Shown: positions 17,156 through 26,142, counted from the first letter of the stretch. The stretch is 64,000 bases of DNA from Natronorubrum texcoconense (GCF_900100335.1 NZ_FNFE01000007.1:186001-250000); one strand, 5' to 3'. Made by a program: numbers and translations. Notes: generated by a model from the sequence alone, not told the origin.

Positions 17156-17323
17156 TCACTCGTCGTAGAAGAAGTAGCCGGCGAGACCCGCGAGCCCCAG
17201 TGCGAGCGTGATGTACGGCCAGTTTCCGGCGTCGGTGTCCGTCAGGTGGGCGTGGCCGGCGACGAAGATAGCGAAACCGATGTGAGCGACCAGCGTCGCG
17301 AGCAGGAACGCAGCGATATCCAT
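17156..17323 (-). CDS. 55-residue membrane protein
   Basis: ATG at 17323, TGA at 17156-17158. MDIAAFLLATLVAHIGFAIF is one membrane helix, then a short polar loop (AGHAHLTDTDAGNW), then a second helix (PYITLALGLAGLAGYFF) ending YDE. Two-helix hairpin of the size and charge pattern of many haloarchaeal small membrane proteins. Third codon positions are almost all G or C, which supports coding. Function unknown. Divergent from the lipoprotein at 17409. Confidence 0.65.
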   Translation of the reverse strand: MDIAAFLLATLVAHIGFAIFVAGHAHLTDTDAGNWPYITLALGLAGLAGYFFYDE

Positions 17324-17408
17324 CGTTCGGGTGATTTCACGGTCCGGTATTAGCCGTTTCGGAGTCTCGAGGAAAACATTCTCGAGGCCGGTCCACGATA
17401 GTTACCGT

Positions 17409-17864
17409 GTGAACCGACGCGCGTTCGTCGCTCTCGTCCCGTCGATCGCCCTCGCGGGCTGTCTGACGCGGCTCGGTCTCGCCGATCGCGTCGAGATCGC
17501 TCGGAAATCCGTGCGCCTCCAGCCGACGGAGACGGACGATCCGATCGACGCGGCCGTGCGGCGATACGATCCCGACGAGGGGGCGTTCTACGACGGCGAA
17601 ATCCACGAGACCCTCGCCGACGAGGTCGGCGAGGACGACCCGCTCGTCCTCTCAGACGTCCTCGTTGCGGAACTCGAAGATGAGTTCGAAACCGTCGAGT
17701 ACCGGATCCGTGCGTGCGAGACGGACGAGAGCGACGACTGTCGGCGCACGACGCTCGTCCGCGAGGACTTCAACGAGATCGAAGTCGGCGACGTCGCCGA
17801 TTTCGTCTTCCGTAGCTCCGGCGGATTGGTCTCCGTTCACGAGCGACGGGACCAGCGCGACTGA
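17409..17864 (+). CDS. Putative lipoprotein
   Basis: 151 residues from a GTG at 17409 (VNRRAFVALVPSIALAGC). The signal has paired Arg, a hydrophobic stretch and lipobox ALAGC, so it is probably exported and lipid-anchored. The mature protein is acidic, with VEIARKSVRLQPTETDDP and a cysteine pair RACETDESDDC that might form a disulfide. Similar in plan (size, lipobox, terminal acidic part) to the lipoprotein at 16578 but with normal haloarchaeal base composition. No family recognised. Confidence 0.7.
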   Translation: MNRRAFVALVPSIALAGCLTRLGLADRVEIARKSVRLQPTETDDPIDAAVRRYDPDEGAFYDGEIHETLADEVGEDDPLVLSDVLVAELEDEFETVEYRIRACETDESDDCRRTTLVREDFNEIEVGDVADFVFRSSGGLVSVHERRDQRD

Positions 17865-17961
17865 GCGGTCGGGTGTCGGCGTCACATCGACCCCCGCGGG
17901 TAGCGCGGACGACGGGCTAGCCGTGATGTTTCGTCCGAGAAGCGCGACAGCGGTTCGCCGA

Positions 17962-18351
17962 TCAGGCGTCGACGTCGTGGTCCGGATCGTCCTCGACGGA
18001 TCGTTTCATCGAGTCGCGGCGGGACTTGGCGTCTCGGCCGGTCGCCTCGAGCAGGAAGTCGTTCTTCGCGTCGACGGCGTCGGCTGCGGCCTCTAACTCC
18101 TCGGGGCCGAGTTCGGTCGGATCGCGCTCGTAGAACTCGACGCCGAGTTTGTCCTTCTTGCCGGAGTACTCGATCGTCCCGACGACGACCTTTTCGAAGA
18201 CTGGATTGTCGGGTTCGCCGATCACGAAGAGGTCGCTTCCCTTGTACTCCTCCGTGTCGGTGATGGGGCCGAAGTAGTCCACGACTGTCGACTCCATATC
18301 GGGGATTCGCTCCTCGAGATACTCACCGCGACGCATCTTGTACTCCTTCAT
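17962..18351 (-). CDS. Conserved haloarchaeal protein, DUF5611 type
   Basis: 129 residues from ATG 18351 (MKEYKMRRGEYLEERIPDM); an ATG at 18390 would add 13 residues. The core, VVDYFGPITDTEEYKGSDLFVIGEPDNPVFEKVVVGTIEYSGKKDKLGVEF, is a compact alpha/beta domain; the C-terminus is helical and charged (LEATGRDAKSRRDSMKRSV). I believe it is DUF5611; function unknown. CTATGAAAAG about 30-40 bases upstream of 18351 favours the shorter start. Confidence 0.8.
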   Translation of the reverse strand: MKEYKMRRGEYLEERIPDMESTVVDYFGPITDTEEYKGSDLFVIGEPDNPVFEKVVVGTIEYSGKKDKLGVEFYERDPTELGPEELEAAADAVDAKNDFLLEATGRDAKSRRDSMKRSVEDDPDHDVDA

Positions 18352-18538
18352 GAATCGGAAATACACGGCGGACTGTTTACCTCTTTTCATAGCCGATCTC
18401 TCATCGCTTCGACAGACGGCGCGTGCAGCGGCTGGTGACGGGGAGTAACGCCCCCAGTTCTGCAGTCGTCGCGGACGACAGCAGTCGACCACTTCCGGTG
18501 AGCGCCAGTCAACCGCTCGGTCGCCCGTGCGGGCTGCG

Positions 18539-19582
18539 CTACCGCTCGCGCTCGCCGAGGTAGCCCTTCCGGCACTCGGGGCAGATGTCGCCGGCGCGGA
18601 GCGAGCTCCGATCGCTTCCCGCGACGTACTCACATCGCGGACAGTAGAACTCGGAGGGGACGTCGTCACGAGCCGTGCCGCCGCTCTGGCCGGGCGTCGG
18701 CGCGGTCGCCGCTCGCTCGATACCGGAGCCGGAACTGCCACCGGCGTCGGCCTGCGGCGTCGCATCGTCCGCGTTCTGAGCGTCCGACGGGGTCGGGGCC
18801 GACGTGGTCACCGACCGCGCGTCGGCCGCCGCGGGTGACTCGGCTCCGGTGCCGGTCGCGTCGGTGTCGTCCTCGAGGACGATCGCGTCGTCGGTGACCT
18901 CGGTGTCCGCGTCGACGAGTTCGGCGTCGTCGTCGGTCTCGGCGGATGGCACCGCGTCGTCGTCTGCCTTCGCGTCGTCCGCCTCCGCGTCGTCGCTGTC
19001 CGGCCATTCGGTCGGTTCGTTTTCCGCGCCGACGGGCGGCCCGACATCCTCCGAGTCGGGCCACTCGCCGTGTTCGCGGTCGCGATCGACCGTCGACTCG
19101 TCGTCCTCGAGGATTTCGCCGTCGTCGGTGATGGGGTCGCCGTTCTCGTCGGTCGGAACGTCGAACTCGTCCTCCTCGTCGTCGGCCGCCGACTCGGGTT
19201 CGGGTGCATCGGCAGTCGCGGCGGCCGGATCGACGTCACCGTCGTCGGCGTCGATGAACGCCGCGTCGTTCTCGCCTTCGGAGAACTCGACCTCGGTGCC
19301 GGCCTCGGCGGCCGCGTCGGGTGGTGTTTCGACGGCGTCGCCGTCGGTCGGTGCAGTCGAATCGGACTCGAGCTCGTACTCGTCGGGAAGCGCGTCGGCG
19401 GCCGTCTCGGCGGAGAGGCTCGTTACCTCGGTGTTCTCGCTGATGACGTTTCGATCGCCACAGCGCTCACACTCTTCGTACTCCTGGACGGTTACGACGA
19501 CCTCACTGCCCCGTTCTTCGCGCTCGCGTTCGACGTCGGTGTCACCGTAGTCGTGACCGAGCAGCGAACATCGCAGGACCAT
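18539..19582 (-). CDS. Acidic low-complexity protein flanked by zinc ribbons, DUF7093 type
   Basis: 347 residues from ATG 19582. N-terminal MVLRCSLLGHDYGDTDVERE and YEECERCGDRNVISENTEV hold a first Cys cluster; the C-terminal ~40 residues hold FYCPRCEYVAG...CPECRKGY, a zinc ribbon. Between them lie about 220 residues of Asp/Glu/Ala/Thr-rich low-complexity sequence, including two copies of an EWPDS-DDA/EDV unit. The zinc ends suggest nucleic-acid or protein binding, joined by a disordered acidic linker suited to high salt. Function unknown; divergent from the gene at 19729. Confidence 0.8.
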   Translation of the reverse strand: MVLRCSLLGHDYGDTDVEREREERGSEVVVTVQEYEECERCGDRNVISENTEVTSLSAETAADALPDEYELESDSTAPTDGDAVETPPDAAAEAGTEVEFSEGENDAAFIDADDGDVDPAAATADAPEPESAADDEEDEFDVPTDENGDPITDDGEILEDDESTVDRDREHGEWPDSEDVGPPVGAENEPTEWPDSDDAEADDAKADDDAVPSAETDDDAELVDADTEVTDDAIVLEDDTDATGTGAESPAAADARSVTTSAPTPSDAQNADDATPQADAGGSSGSGIERAATAPTPGQSGGTARDDVPSEFYCPRCEYVAGSDRSSLRAGDICPECRKGYLGERER

Positions 19583-19728
19583 TGTCCCACCGTACCCAGT
19601 CACGGCATAAAAAACGTACTGCCTCTCGAGACACGAGTTATACCCGTTCGGCGACGGCCGACTCGATCGCCCCTCGCCGCTCAGCGAACGACAAACGTCA
19701 AATCCCCGGTCGTCGAAGACGGAGACGG

Positions 19729-20028
19729 ATGAGAGCAAAGCGGGAGTACCGAGACCGGGAGTCGACGGAGGTGGCGGTACTCGACGCGCTCGTCGATCGT
19801 ACCGACGACGGGATGACCGTCTTCGAACTCCGCGCCGCCGTCGAGGTCGACATCGACGAACTCGAGACCGCGCTGTCGACGCTCAAGGAGGACGGCCTGA
19901 TCACCGTCGAATCCGGAACCAGCGAGACCGTCATCAAGCCAGACGACCGGGTCGTCCCCGATGCACCGACCGACGAGGATGACGCGCAGACGATCGGCGA
20001 CTGGATTCGCGACCGCCTCCCCTTCTGA
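19729..20028 (+). CDS. Small winged-helix protein, DUF6432 type
   Basis: 99 residues. MRAKREYRDRESTEVAVLDAL begins a winged helix: MTVFELRAAVEVDIDELETALSTLKEDGLITVE is the HTH with its recognition helix and wing. A short acidic segment and IGDWIRDRLPF end it. Probably a DNA-binding regulator specific to haloarchaea. Its stop is 39 bases from the start of ygfZ on the same strand, so the two may be cotranscribed. Confidence 0.78.
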   Translation: MRAKREYRDRESTEVAVLDALVDRTDDGMTVFELRAAVEVDIDELETALSTLKEDGLITVESGTSETVIKPDDRVVPDAPTDEDDAQTIGDWIRDRLPF

Positions 20029-20067
20029 ATCGAAACGCCTGTGGGGTACAGGCTCCTGAGAGTAGGC

Positions 20068-21159
20068 ATGAGCGTCATCGAGTCTATTCATACCGATCAC
20101 GGCGCGACGTTCGGCGAGCGCGACGGCCGAACGATCGTCGAACACTTCGGCCGCCCCGAGCGGACCCACCGCGCGGTCCGCAACGGCGTCGGCCTGCTCG
20201 AACTGGCCTACGGCGTCGTCGTCGTCGAGGGCGACGACCGCCTCGAGTACGTCGACAACGTCGTCTCGAACCGCGTCCCGGCGGAGGACGGCCAGGGCTG
20301 TTACGCGCTCGTACTGGACCCGCAGGGCGGGATCGCCGTCGAGCTCTACGTCTACAACGCGGGCGAGCGCCTCTTGCTCTTCACGCCGCCCGCCGAGGCC
20401 GAACCGCTGGCCGAGGACTGGTCCGAGAAGGTGTTCATCCAGGACGTCGACATCCGCGTCGCGACCGACGACTACGCCATCTTCGGGATCCACGGACCCC
20501 ACGCCACCGAGAAGATCGCCAGCGTCCTCAACGGCGCGGCGTCGCCAGACGAACGCTACTCGTTCGTCCGCGGGACGATGGGCGACGAGGGCGTGACCGT
20601 CATCCGAACCGACGCGCTCACCGGCGAGGAGAGCTACGAGGTTATCTGTGCGGCCGACGACGCCGCGGGCGTCTACGATACGCTCCTAAATCAGGGGCTC
20701 AACGCCGCGCCTTTCGGCCACCGAACGCTCGAGAGCCTCGCGCTCGAGGCCGGATCGCCGCTGTTCGAAACCGAACTCGAGGGCACGCTCCCGAACGTGC
20801 TCGGCCTGCGAAACGCGCTCGACTTCGAGAAGGGCTGTTACGTCGGCCAGGAGGTCGTCTCCCGCGTCGAGAACCGCGGCCAGCCGAGCCGGCGGCTGGT
20901 GGGGCTGACGCTCGAGGGTGAAGCAGTTCCGGACACCGGTGCGGCCGTCTTCGACGGCGACGCCTCCGTCGGCGAGGTCACTCGTGCGGGCGAGAGCCCG
21001 CTGCTCGAGGAGGTCATCGCGCTTGCCTTCGTCGACTACGGACTCGAGAGCGACGAACTGACGGTTCGCGTCGGCGGCGAGGAAGTGCCCGCGACCGTCA
21101 CCGAGTTGCCGTTCGTCGAGGGATCGGACTCGTCCGATCGGTTGCCAACGTATCAGTAA
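20068..21159 (+). CDS. ygfZ: YgfZ/GcvT-family folate-binding protein
   Basis: 363 residues. A tetrahydrofolate-binding GcvT-fold protein which in bacteria and mitochondria supports iron-sulfur cluster assembly. The diagnostic motif is FEKGCYVGQEVVSRVENRG with the conserved Cys (about residue 258). The N-terminal part (FGRPERTHRAVRNGVGLLELAY) and the C-terminal beta-barrel (RRLVGLTLEGEAVPDTGA) are complete. Start at ATG 20068, MSVIESIHTDHGATF. A decayed copy of its last ~45 codons lies 410 bases downstream. Confidence 0.9.
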   Translation: MSVIESIHTDHGATFGERDGRTIVEHFGRPERTHRAVRNGVGLLELAYGVVVVEGDDRLEYVDNVVSNRVPAEDGQGCYALVLDPQGGIAVELYVYNAGERLLLFTPPAEAEPLAEDWSEKVFIQDVDIRVATDDYAIFGIHGPHATEKIASVLNGAASPDERYSFVRGTMGDEGVTVIRTDALTGEESYEVICAADDAAGVYDTLLNQGLNAAPFGHRTLESLALEAGSPLFETELEGTLPNVLGLRNALDFEKGCYVGQEVVSRVENRGQPSRRLVGLTLEGEAVPDTGAAVFDGDASVGEVTRAGESPLLEEVIALAFVDYGLESDELTVRVGGEEVPATVTELPFVEGSDSSDRLPTYQ

Positions 21160-21262
21160 CGCCCGCGTTCGGCATCCAGCAGTCGAACGACGCAACGACG
21201 CGCGCCGTCTCATACTCACAGTCTCCGACATAATTACGACGATTGACAGCAAACGACCGGGT

Positions 21263-21505
21263 ATGTCAGATCTGATTCTCGTCCTCCTGGTCGGTCTCTT
21301 CGCCATCCAGATCCCGATGGCCGTTCTCGTCTACATCGATGCGAGGCGACTCGGACTCGAGAACCCCGAACAGTACGATCTGGGGATCATACTACCGGCG
21401 GCCGGGTTTCTCGTCTTCGCTTACTATCTGTCCAAGCGAGGGTCGCTCGCACGACGAGCCGCGGAGTCGGATGACGGGCAACGAACCGAAACCGAACGCG
21501 CCTGA
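21263..21505 (+). CDS. Small membrane protein, two TM helices
   Basis: 80 residues. MSDLILVLLVGLFAIQIPMAVLVYI is helix one, then a polar loop DARRLGLENPEQYDL, then GIILPAAGFLVFAYYLSKRG, helix two, and a charged C-terminus. Family unknown. It sits between ygfZ and the fragment of ygfZ at 21560. Confidence 0.68.
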   Translation: MSDLILVLLVGLFAIQIPMAVLVYIDARRLGLENPEQYDLGIILPAAGFLVFAYYLSKRGSLARRAAESDDGQRTETERA

Positions 21506-21559
21506 CGGCCTCGAGTCCGTCGCCGGTACCCAACACCCGTAGCCTCCTCACTGGTGCTA

Positions 21560-21693
21560 CTCGAACGATCGCTATGGACTCGAGAGCGCCGAGCTGACGG
21601 TTTCGTCGCCAGTGAGGAAGTGCCTGCGACGGTTCTTCGCTGCCGTTCGTTGAGGGCTCGGATCGATCGGGTCGATTGCGCGACTATCAGTAG
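21560..21693 (+). pseudogene. Decayed fragment of a ygfZ 3' end
   Basis: From 21573 (tatggactcgagagc) to the TAG at 21691-21693 the sequence follows the last ~120 bases of the ygfZ gene (21037-21159) base for base, with two single-base deletions. In pieces the copy reads YGLESAELTV, then EEVPATV, then LPFVEGSDRSGRLRDYQ and stop, against YGLESDELTV, EEVPATV, LPFVEGSDSSDRLPTYQ and stop in the real gene. Further upstream the match is weak (ctactcgaacgatcgc versus ctgctcgaggaggtcatcgc). It has no start, no full domain and is frameshifted, so it cannot be expressed as a functional protein. Confidence 0.82.
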
Positions 21694-21745
21694 TCTGTCC
21701 TGGGAGTGTAGATGGATTTTTGATACGTCCGCTCGAGGGGGTCGT

Positions 21746-22081
21746 ATGATCGAAACGGTGACGATCGTCCTCTCGGTCGTCTTTCTGGTCGGCGGGCCGC
21801 TCGCCGTCGCCAACGGCTATCGGATCTACACGGCGGAACAGCGGGCCAGGGCGAACCGGCTCTGGCGGGCCTGGATCGCGATGTCGGCCCTCGAAAGCGT
21901 CGTCGGACTCGTCTGTCTGGCCTGGATCCTCACGAGAGGACTGACCACGATCTGGATCTTTACCGCGCTAACGTTCGTCCCGCTGCCCATGGCGCTCGTT
22001 CAGTGGCGCATGCACGAGCACATGGAGTTTACGGGCTGGATGGACGAGTGGTTCTCCAGTCGCGGCTCGAGTGATCCGTAG
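21746..22081 (+). CDS. Membrane protein, three TM helices
   Basis: 111 residues from ATG 21746. Helices: ETVTIVLSVVFLVGGPLAVANGYRI, IAMSALESVVGLVCLAWILT and IWIFTALTFVPLPMALVQW, followed by HEHMEFTGWMDEWF and a Ser-rich tail. No recognised family. Begins 50 bases after the ygfZ fragment. Confidence 0.62.
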   Translation: MIETVTIVLSVVFLVGGPLAVANGYRIYTAEQRARANRLWRAWIAMSALESVVGLVCLAWILTRGLTTIWIFTALTFVPLPMALVQWRMHEHMEFTGWMDEWFSSRGSSDP

Positions 22082-22158
22082 CTTTCCGGCCCGATCGGGA
22101 ATCTTCGAAGGGCAGGTGAGTTTCCTTTTCAACGAGCATTGACGACCGCCCGCCGTTG

Positions 22159-22989
22159 CTATCCGCGCGCGGTGAGGCGGTACGATTCCATCGGGAAGAC
22201 GACTCCGTCGTCGTCGGTGTACCCGTCGAGGCCGTCTTCGACCGCTCGAATCAGCTCGTCTCGAACCGTCCCCTCGGCGGCTGCGATCGGCTCGGCCAGG
22301 GGTGAGCTTGCGGCCTCTCGACGGACGAATTCCTCGATCGAGGGATAGCGCATCGTACCGATCTCGATGGTGATCGATACGTCGTCGAACCCCGCCTCGC
22401 TGGCGAGCGTTCGGAGGAACTCCCCGTCCCACGCGGGGAACGGTGAGCGCATCATCGTCCCGGCCTCGTCTCCGATATGGCGCTCCAGCGCGTCGGCCGC
22501 GACGACGTAGCCGGGCTGGTGCTCCAACGGTCGCCAGACGCTGAGCGCCACGCGCCCGCCCGGCGCGAGGACGCGGTGCATCTCCTCGAGTGCAGTGGAC
22601 GGCTCGTCGACGAACTGGAGGGCCTGTTGGCAGCAGACGACGTCGAATCGTCCCTCGGGAAACGGGAGGTCGGTCGCGTCCCCACGTCGCCACTCGATCG
22701 TAGGTCGGCGGTCGTCGTCGGTCGTCTCAGCCGCCACCGCGAGCATTCCCTCGTTGGTGTCGAGGCCCACGACGGCTCCGTGTTCACCCACCCGGGAGGC
22801 GGCGCTGCGCGCCACGATGCCGGTCCCGCACGCGACGTCCAGGAGACGATCCCCCGCTTGCGGATCGGCGGCATCGAGGAGTCGTTCGGCCCACGGGGCA
22901 AACAGCGGTGGGACCAAGTACCGTTCGTAGGCTTCGGAAGCGGATTGTTCGAGCTGCCAGCCGGCGGATTGGCGTTCCTGATCACTCAT
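22159..22989 (-). CDS. Class I SAM-dependent methyltransferase
   Basis: 276 residues. Rossmann-fold methyltransferase: motif I LLDVACGTGIVARSAA, motif II VVGLDTNEGMLAVA, DATDLPFPEGRFDVVCCQQALQFV and MHRVLAPGGRVALSVW. The layout is that of UbiE/methyltransferase type 11 enzymes acting on small molecules. The C-terminal part probably caps the substrate site. Substrate unknown; the next upstream gene on the same strand is a regulator 110 bases away. Confidence 0.9.
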   Translation of the reverse strand: MSDQERQSAGWQLEQSASEAYERYLVPPLFAPWAERLLDAADPQAGDRLLDVACGTGIVARSAASRVGEHGAVVGLDTNEGMLAVAAETTDDDRRPTIEWRRGDATDLPFPEGRFDVVCCQQALQFVDEPSTALEEMHRVLAPGGRVALSVWRPLEHQPGYVVAADALERHIGDEAGTMMRSPFPAWDGEFLRTLASEAGFDDVSITIEIGTMRYPSIEEFVRREAASSPLAEPIAAAEGTVRDELIRAVEDGLDGYTDDDGVVFPMESYRLTARG

Positions 22990-23102
22990 GTCAGTTCACC
23001 ACGAAAACGAGTACGCGACGGGCGAATGTGTATCTGTCTAGTGAAATATTTCACGACGTGAACGCAGCGGCCGGCAGAGCGAGGGTTCGATTCGGGCACC
23101 GC

Positions 23103-23921
23103 TCACGGGAACGATTCGACCGAGAGGAGATCGTCCGCCGCCTCGAGCGGACTGGCTTCCGCCCGAAACTGCTCGTAGTACGACGTCGCCCAGTCGTGCA
23201 TCTCGTCGCTCCCCGTATCGACGAGCGATCGGAGCGTTCCGGTCTCGTACTCGTAACAACAGATGCTGACCCGGTCGTCGAAGAGGCAGATTCCACACCG
23301 TTCGTCTATCGGCAGGTCGTCGTGCAACAAGACGGTGTAGTTGGATCGCGTGGTCGCCTCAATGACGGTTTCTTTGTCCCACGCCAGGAGTTCCTCGAAG
23401 ACGCCGGGCGGATAGATGTATTCACACACCAGATCGTCCAGGGCGCGCTCGAAGAACGCGTCCAAATTACTGGACTTGAGTATCGCCATCCCGAACCCGT
23501 ACATCGTCGTCGTCTCCGCGAAGAGGTCCGTGAGACGTTCGACGGGCTGATAGGGATACCCGGGACCCGGAACGGAGACGACCGCGTCGGTGAACAGGTC
23601 GACGCTGAACCCGTCGGTCTCGTGTGGCAGCCACGGCCAGACGTCGCGAAGTTGTCGCTCGAGCGCCATCGCGTCGACGAACGTTCCGAATCGATCGGCG
23701 ACGAACGCGCCCAACTCGGTCAGCCGGTACGTTCGTCCGTCCCGTTCGATCCAGCGGCGATCCTGAAAATCAGTAAGGATTCGTCCCATCGTCGGCGAAG
23801 AGGCCCCCGTCGCGGCGCGCAGGTCGTTCCGATCACACGGGCGTTCGGCCAGCGTCTCGAGTACGCCGACGCGGTGGTCGGAGCGGACGAGAAAGTCGAT
23901 ATCGTCGAGTGTCTCACCCAT
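23103..23921 (-). CDS. Winged-helix regulator with FilR1-like sensory domain
   Basis: 272 residues from ATG 23921. The N-terminal winged helix is DHRVGVLETLAERPCDRNDLRAATGAS...TDFQDRRWIERDGRTYRLTELG. The rest resembles the middle domain of archaeal FilR1-type regulators (GYPYQPVERLTDLFAETTTMYGFG; NYTVLLHDDLPIDE). It includes four cysteines in a short space, RCGICLFDDRVSICCYEYETG-like, which could sense redox or bind metal. Target genes unknown; the adjacent methyltransferase is the nearest candidate. Confidence 0.78.
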   Translation of the reverse strand: MGETLDDIDFLVRSDHRVGVLETLAERPCDRNDLRAATGASSPTMGRILTDFQDRRWIERDGRTYRLTELGAFVADRFGTFVDAMALERQLRDVWPWLPHETDGFSVDLFTDAVVSVPGPGYPYQPVERLTDLFAETTTMYGFGMAILKSSNLDAFFERALDDLVCEYIYPPGVFEELLAWDKETVIEATTRSNYTVLLHDDLPIDERCGICLFDDRVSICCYEYETGTLRSLVDTGSDEMHDWATSYYEQFRAEASPLEAADDLLSVESFP

Positions 23922-24101
23922 AGACGTGGTACGATGTGACACACGATAATCGTGCAGGTAGAGCGCTGGCCGAACGGCCTCGCTCCGCGAGCACCGGCTG
24001 ACAGCGAGGCTCGCCTCACGGATGGCTCTCACTCCGCCGCACGGCTTCCTCCCGGAACTGGCCGGCCGTACCATCAAGGACGCCGACGGCGGACGCCAGC
24101 T

Positions 24102-24521
24102 ATGGGCTCGAGCCACGACACCCCGATCGACGCCGCGACCGACTTCGAGGAACTGTCCGCGCGTCTGCGCACGCAGTCCAGCGACGCCCCCGGCTCCGAC
24201 ACCGCGCGCGTGACGATCCGCTCGTTCGACGAAGTCAGCGCCGACTCGCTCTCCGAGTTACTCGAGGCGGGCGAGAACGACGCCGCCGACCCGTCCGATC
24301 TCGTCTTCGTGCTCTCGCGAGCGAACGCCGAACTTCTGCTCGAGCGGGAGTTCGACATCGACGACGCGGACGAACTCGAGGAGGTGCTGGGCCGGACGGT
24401 ACAGATCGAAGGCGAGATGCCCGACGACACGATCCTCCTGTTGGATCCGGACGCGGTCGACGGCGAGGAGATCCGTGACCCCGACGCCATCGCCTGCGGG
24501 ATCGTCGGTGCCGACGACTGA
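24102..24521 (+). CDS. Conserved haloarchaeal acidic protein, unknown function
   Basis: 139 residues from ATG 24102 (MGSSHDTPIDAATDFEELSARL). Very acidic alpha/beta protein; segments VTIRSFDEVSADSLSELLEAGE, DLVFVLSRANAELLLEREFDIDDADELEEVLG and PDDTILLLDPDAVDG alternate strands and helices. No catalytic motif recognised. The upstream in-frame extension (from 23952) looks non-coding. Followed 81 bases later by the DUF389 gene on the same strand. Confidence 0.66.
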   Translation: MGSSHDTPIDAATDFEELSARLRTQSSDAPGSDTARVTIRSFDEVSADSLSELLEAGENDAADPSDLVFVLSRANAELLLEREFDIDDADELEEVLGRTVQIEGEMPDDTILLLDPDAVDGEEIRDPDAIACGIVGADD

Positions 24522-24602
24522 CGCTGTTCACGTGCTACTCGTCCCGTCATACCCGTCTCCTGCCGCCCCCGGGATTATCCACGGCTCGAGTGTGGTGCCC
24601 GT

Positions 24603-25943
24603 ATGCGCTATCTCGAGATTACGGTCCCCGAGGGGAAACGTCGGGCCGTCCTCGACATCTTAGAGGAGGAGGGGATCGACTACGTCGTCAGCGACGAAAC
24701 CAGCGGCCGGGGATACACCGCAGTCGTCCGGTTCCCGCTGCCGACGCGGGCCGTCGAGCCGGTGCTCGACCGACTGAAGCGAGCCGGCATCAGCGACGAC
24801 TCCAGCGTCGTCGTGATCAATGCCGAAACGGTCCTCTCCGAACAGTTCTCGACGCTTCGCGACCAGTACAGCCAGGGCGGGAAGGGGGCTCGCACCTCGA
24901 GACAGGTGCTCCGAACCAAAGCCGACGAACTCACGCCGCCATTTCCGATCTACGCCGTCATGCTGCTCATCAGCGCCGTCGTCGCCACCGCGGGGCTGTT
25001 GGCCGACTCGCCGGCGGTCGTCATCGGCGCGATGGTCATCGCCCCGCTGCTCGGCCCCGCGCTCGCGGCCAACGTCGGGATCGTCACCGGCGACGCCCGG
25101 CTCAAGTCCACCGGCTTCTCCTACCAGTTCGTCGGCGTGACGATCGTCGTCGGTGCCTCGATCGTCCTCGCGGTGCTCGCCCGGTTCGCCGGCCTCGAGC
25201 CCGCGGGCGTCGACATCGTCGTCGCGACGGAACTGGGAGAGCGAGTCTCGCCGAACCTGTTCTCGCTCGCGGTCGCGCTGGGGGCCGGGATCGCCGGCAT
25301 TCTGAGTCTGACGCGGGGCTTCTCGGAGGCCATCGTCGGCGTGATGATCGCCGCGGCGTTGATCCCGCCCTCCGCCGCGGTCGGGATCACGGTCGCCTGG
25401 GGGATGTACGGCGCGGCGATCGGTGCCGCCGTGCTCGTGATCGTCAACCTGCTCTCGATCAATCTCGCCGCGCTGGCGACGCTGTGGGTCGCCGGCTATC
25501 GTCCGCAGGGGTTGTTCGAAGTGTCGCCGAGCCGAACGCCGACGTACACGTACGCGACGATTTTCGGAATCGGGCTCCTGGTGCTCACCGCGCCGCTGGC
25601 CGGCGTCACCCTGCTCGATTTCCACACGACCCAACTCGAGTCGTCGGCCGAGGACGAGGTCGACGCGGTGCTCGCGGAGTCCGAGTACGAGCACCTCCAG
25701 AACGAAGACGTCACGGTCGAACTCGACGGCGACTACCCGATCCAGTCGGTCGATCGAATCGTCGTCACCGTCGGCAGCGAGGAGCCGGGACCCGAGTCGG
25801 GGCTCGCCGATCGGCTCTACGAGGCGATCGAACCACACGGCGACGAGTCGCTTGTCGTCGAGGTGCAGTACGTGGTCGTCGAACAGCGCGGTGACGAAAC
25901 GGAGACACAGTCGGCGACAGTTCGCCCCTCGAGCGGGGCCTAA
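24603..25943 (+). CDS. DUF389/TIGR00341 membrane protein
   Basis: 446 residues. The N-terminal ~110 residues form an ACT-like regulatory domain (MRYLEITVPEGKRRAVLDIL; PLPTRAVEPVLDRLKRAGI). The membrane part is the DUF389 hallmark: IYAVMLLISAVVATAGLLADSPAVVIGAMVIAPLLGPALA, with further helices (VGVMIAAALIPPSAAVGITVAWG). The C-terminal ~130 residues form a second soluble domain. Function unknown; widespread in archaea and actinobacteria, proposed transporter or channel. Confidence 0.9.
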   Translation: MRYLEITVPEGKRRAVLDILEEEGIDYVVSDETSGRGYTAVVRFPLPTRAVEPVLDRLKRAGISDDSSVVVINAETVLSEQFSTLRDQYSQGGKGARTSRQVLRTKADELTPPFPIYAVMLLISAVVATAGLLADSPAVVIGAMVIAPLLGPALAANVGIVTGDARLKSTGFSYQFVGVTIVVGASIVLAVLARFAGLEPAGVDIVVATELGERVSPNLFSLAVALGAGIAGILSLTRGFSEAIVGVMIAAALIPPSAAVGITVAWGMYGAAIGAAVLVIVNLLSINLAALATLWVAGYRPQGLFEVSPSRTPTYTYATIFGIGLLVLTAPLAGVTLLDFHTTQLESSAEDEVDAVLAESEYEHLQNEDVTVELDGDYPIQSVDRIVVTVGSEEPGPESGLADRLYEAIEPHGDESLVVEVQYVVVEQRGDETETQSATVRPSSGA

Positions 25944-25950
25944 GCGACGC

Positions 25951-26142
25951 TCACTCACTCATTCCGGCGCCGAGAGCGACGCCGATGGCGACGCCGATCG
26001 GCAGCCACAGCGCCAAATTGTCCGTTGCGATACCGATCGAGACGCCGATCGCCATTCCGATCGCGATTCCGGCGCCGAAGCCCGTCTCGTCGAGACCGTT
26101 GCTATCGTCCGATTCGGATCCCGGCGCTGCAGGATCAGCCAT
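25951..26142 (-). CDS. Small glycine-zipper membrane protein
   Basis: 63 residues from ATG 26142 (MADPAAPGSESDDSN). An acidic N-terminus precedes a helix with Gly every four residues (GAGIAIGMAIGVSIGIA) and a second one (LPIGVAIGVALGAGMSE), typical of tightly packed helix pairs. An alternative start at 26283 gives 110 residues: a TTTATAC box at 26303-26309 lies 20 bases upstream of it and third positions in the extra stretch are mostly G/C. Function unknown. Its stop lies seven bases from the DUF389 stop, tail to tail. Confidence 0.66.
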   Translation of the reverse strand: MADPAAPGSESDDSNGLDETGFGAGIAIGMAIGVSIGIATDNLALWLPIGVAIGVALGAGMSE

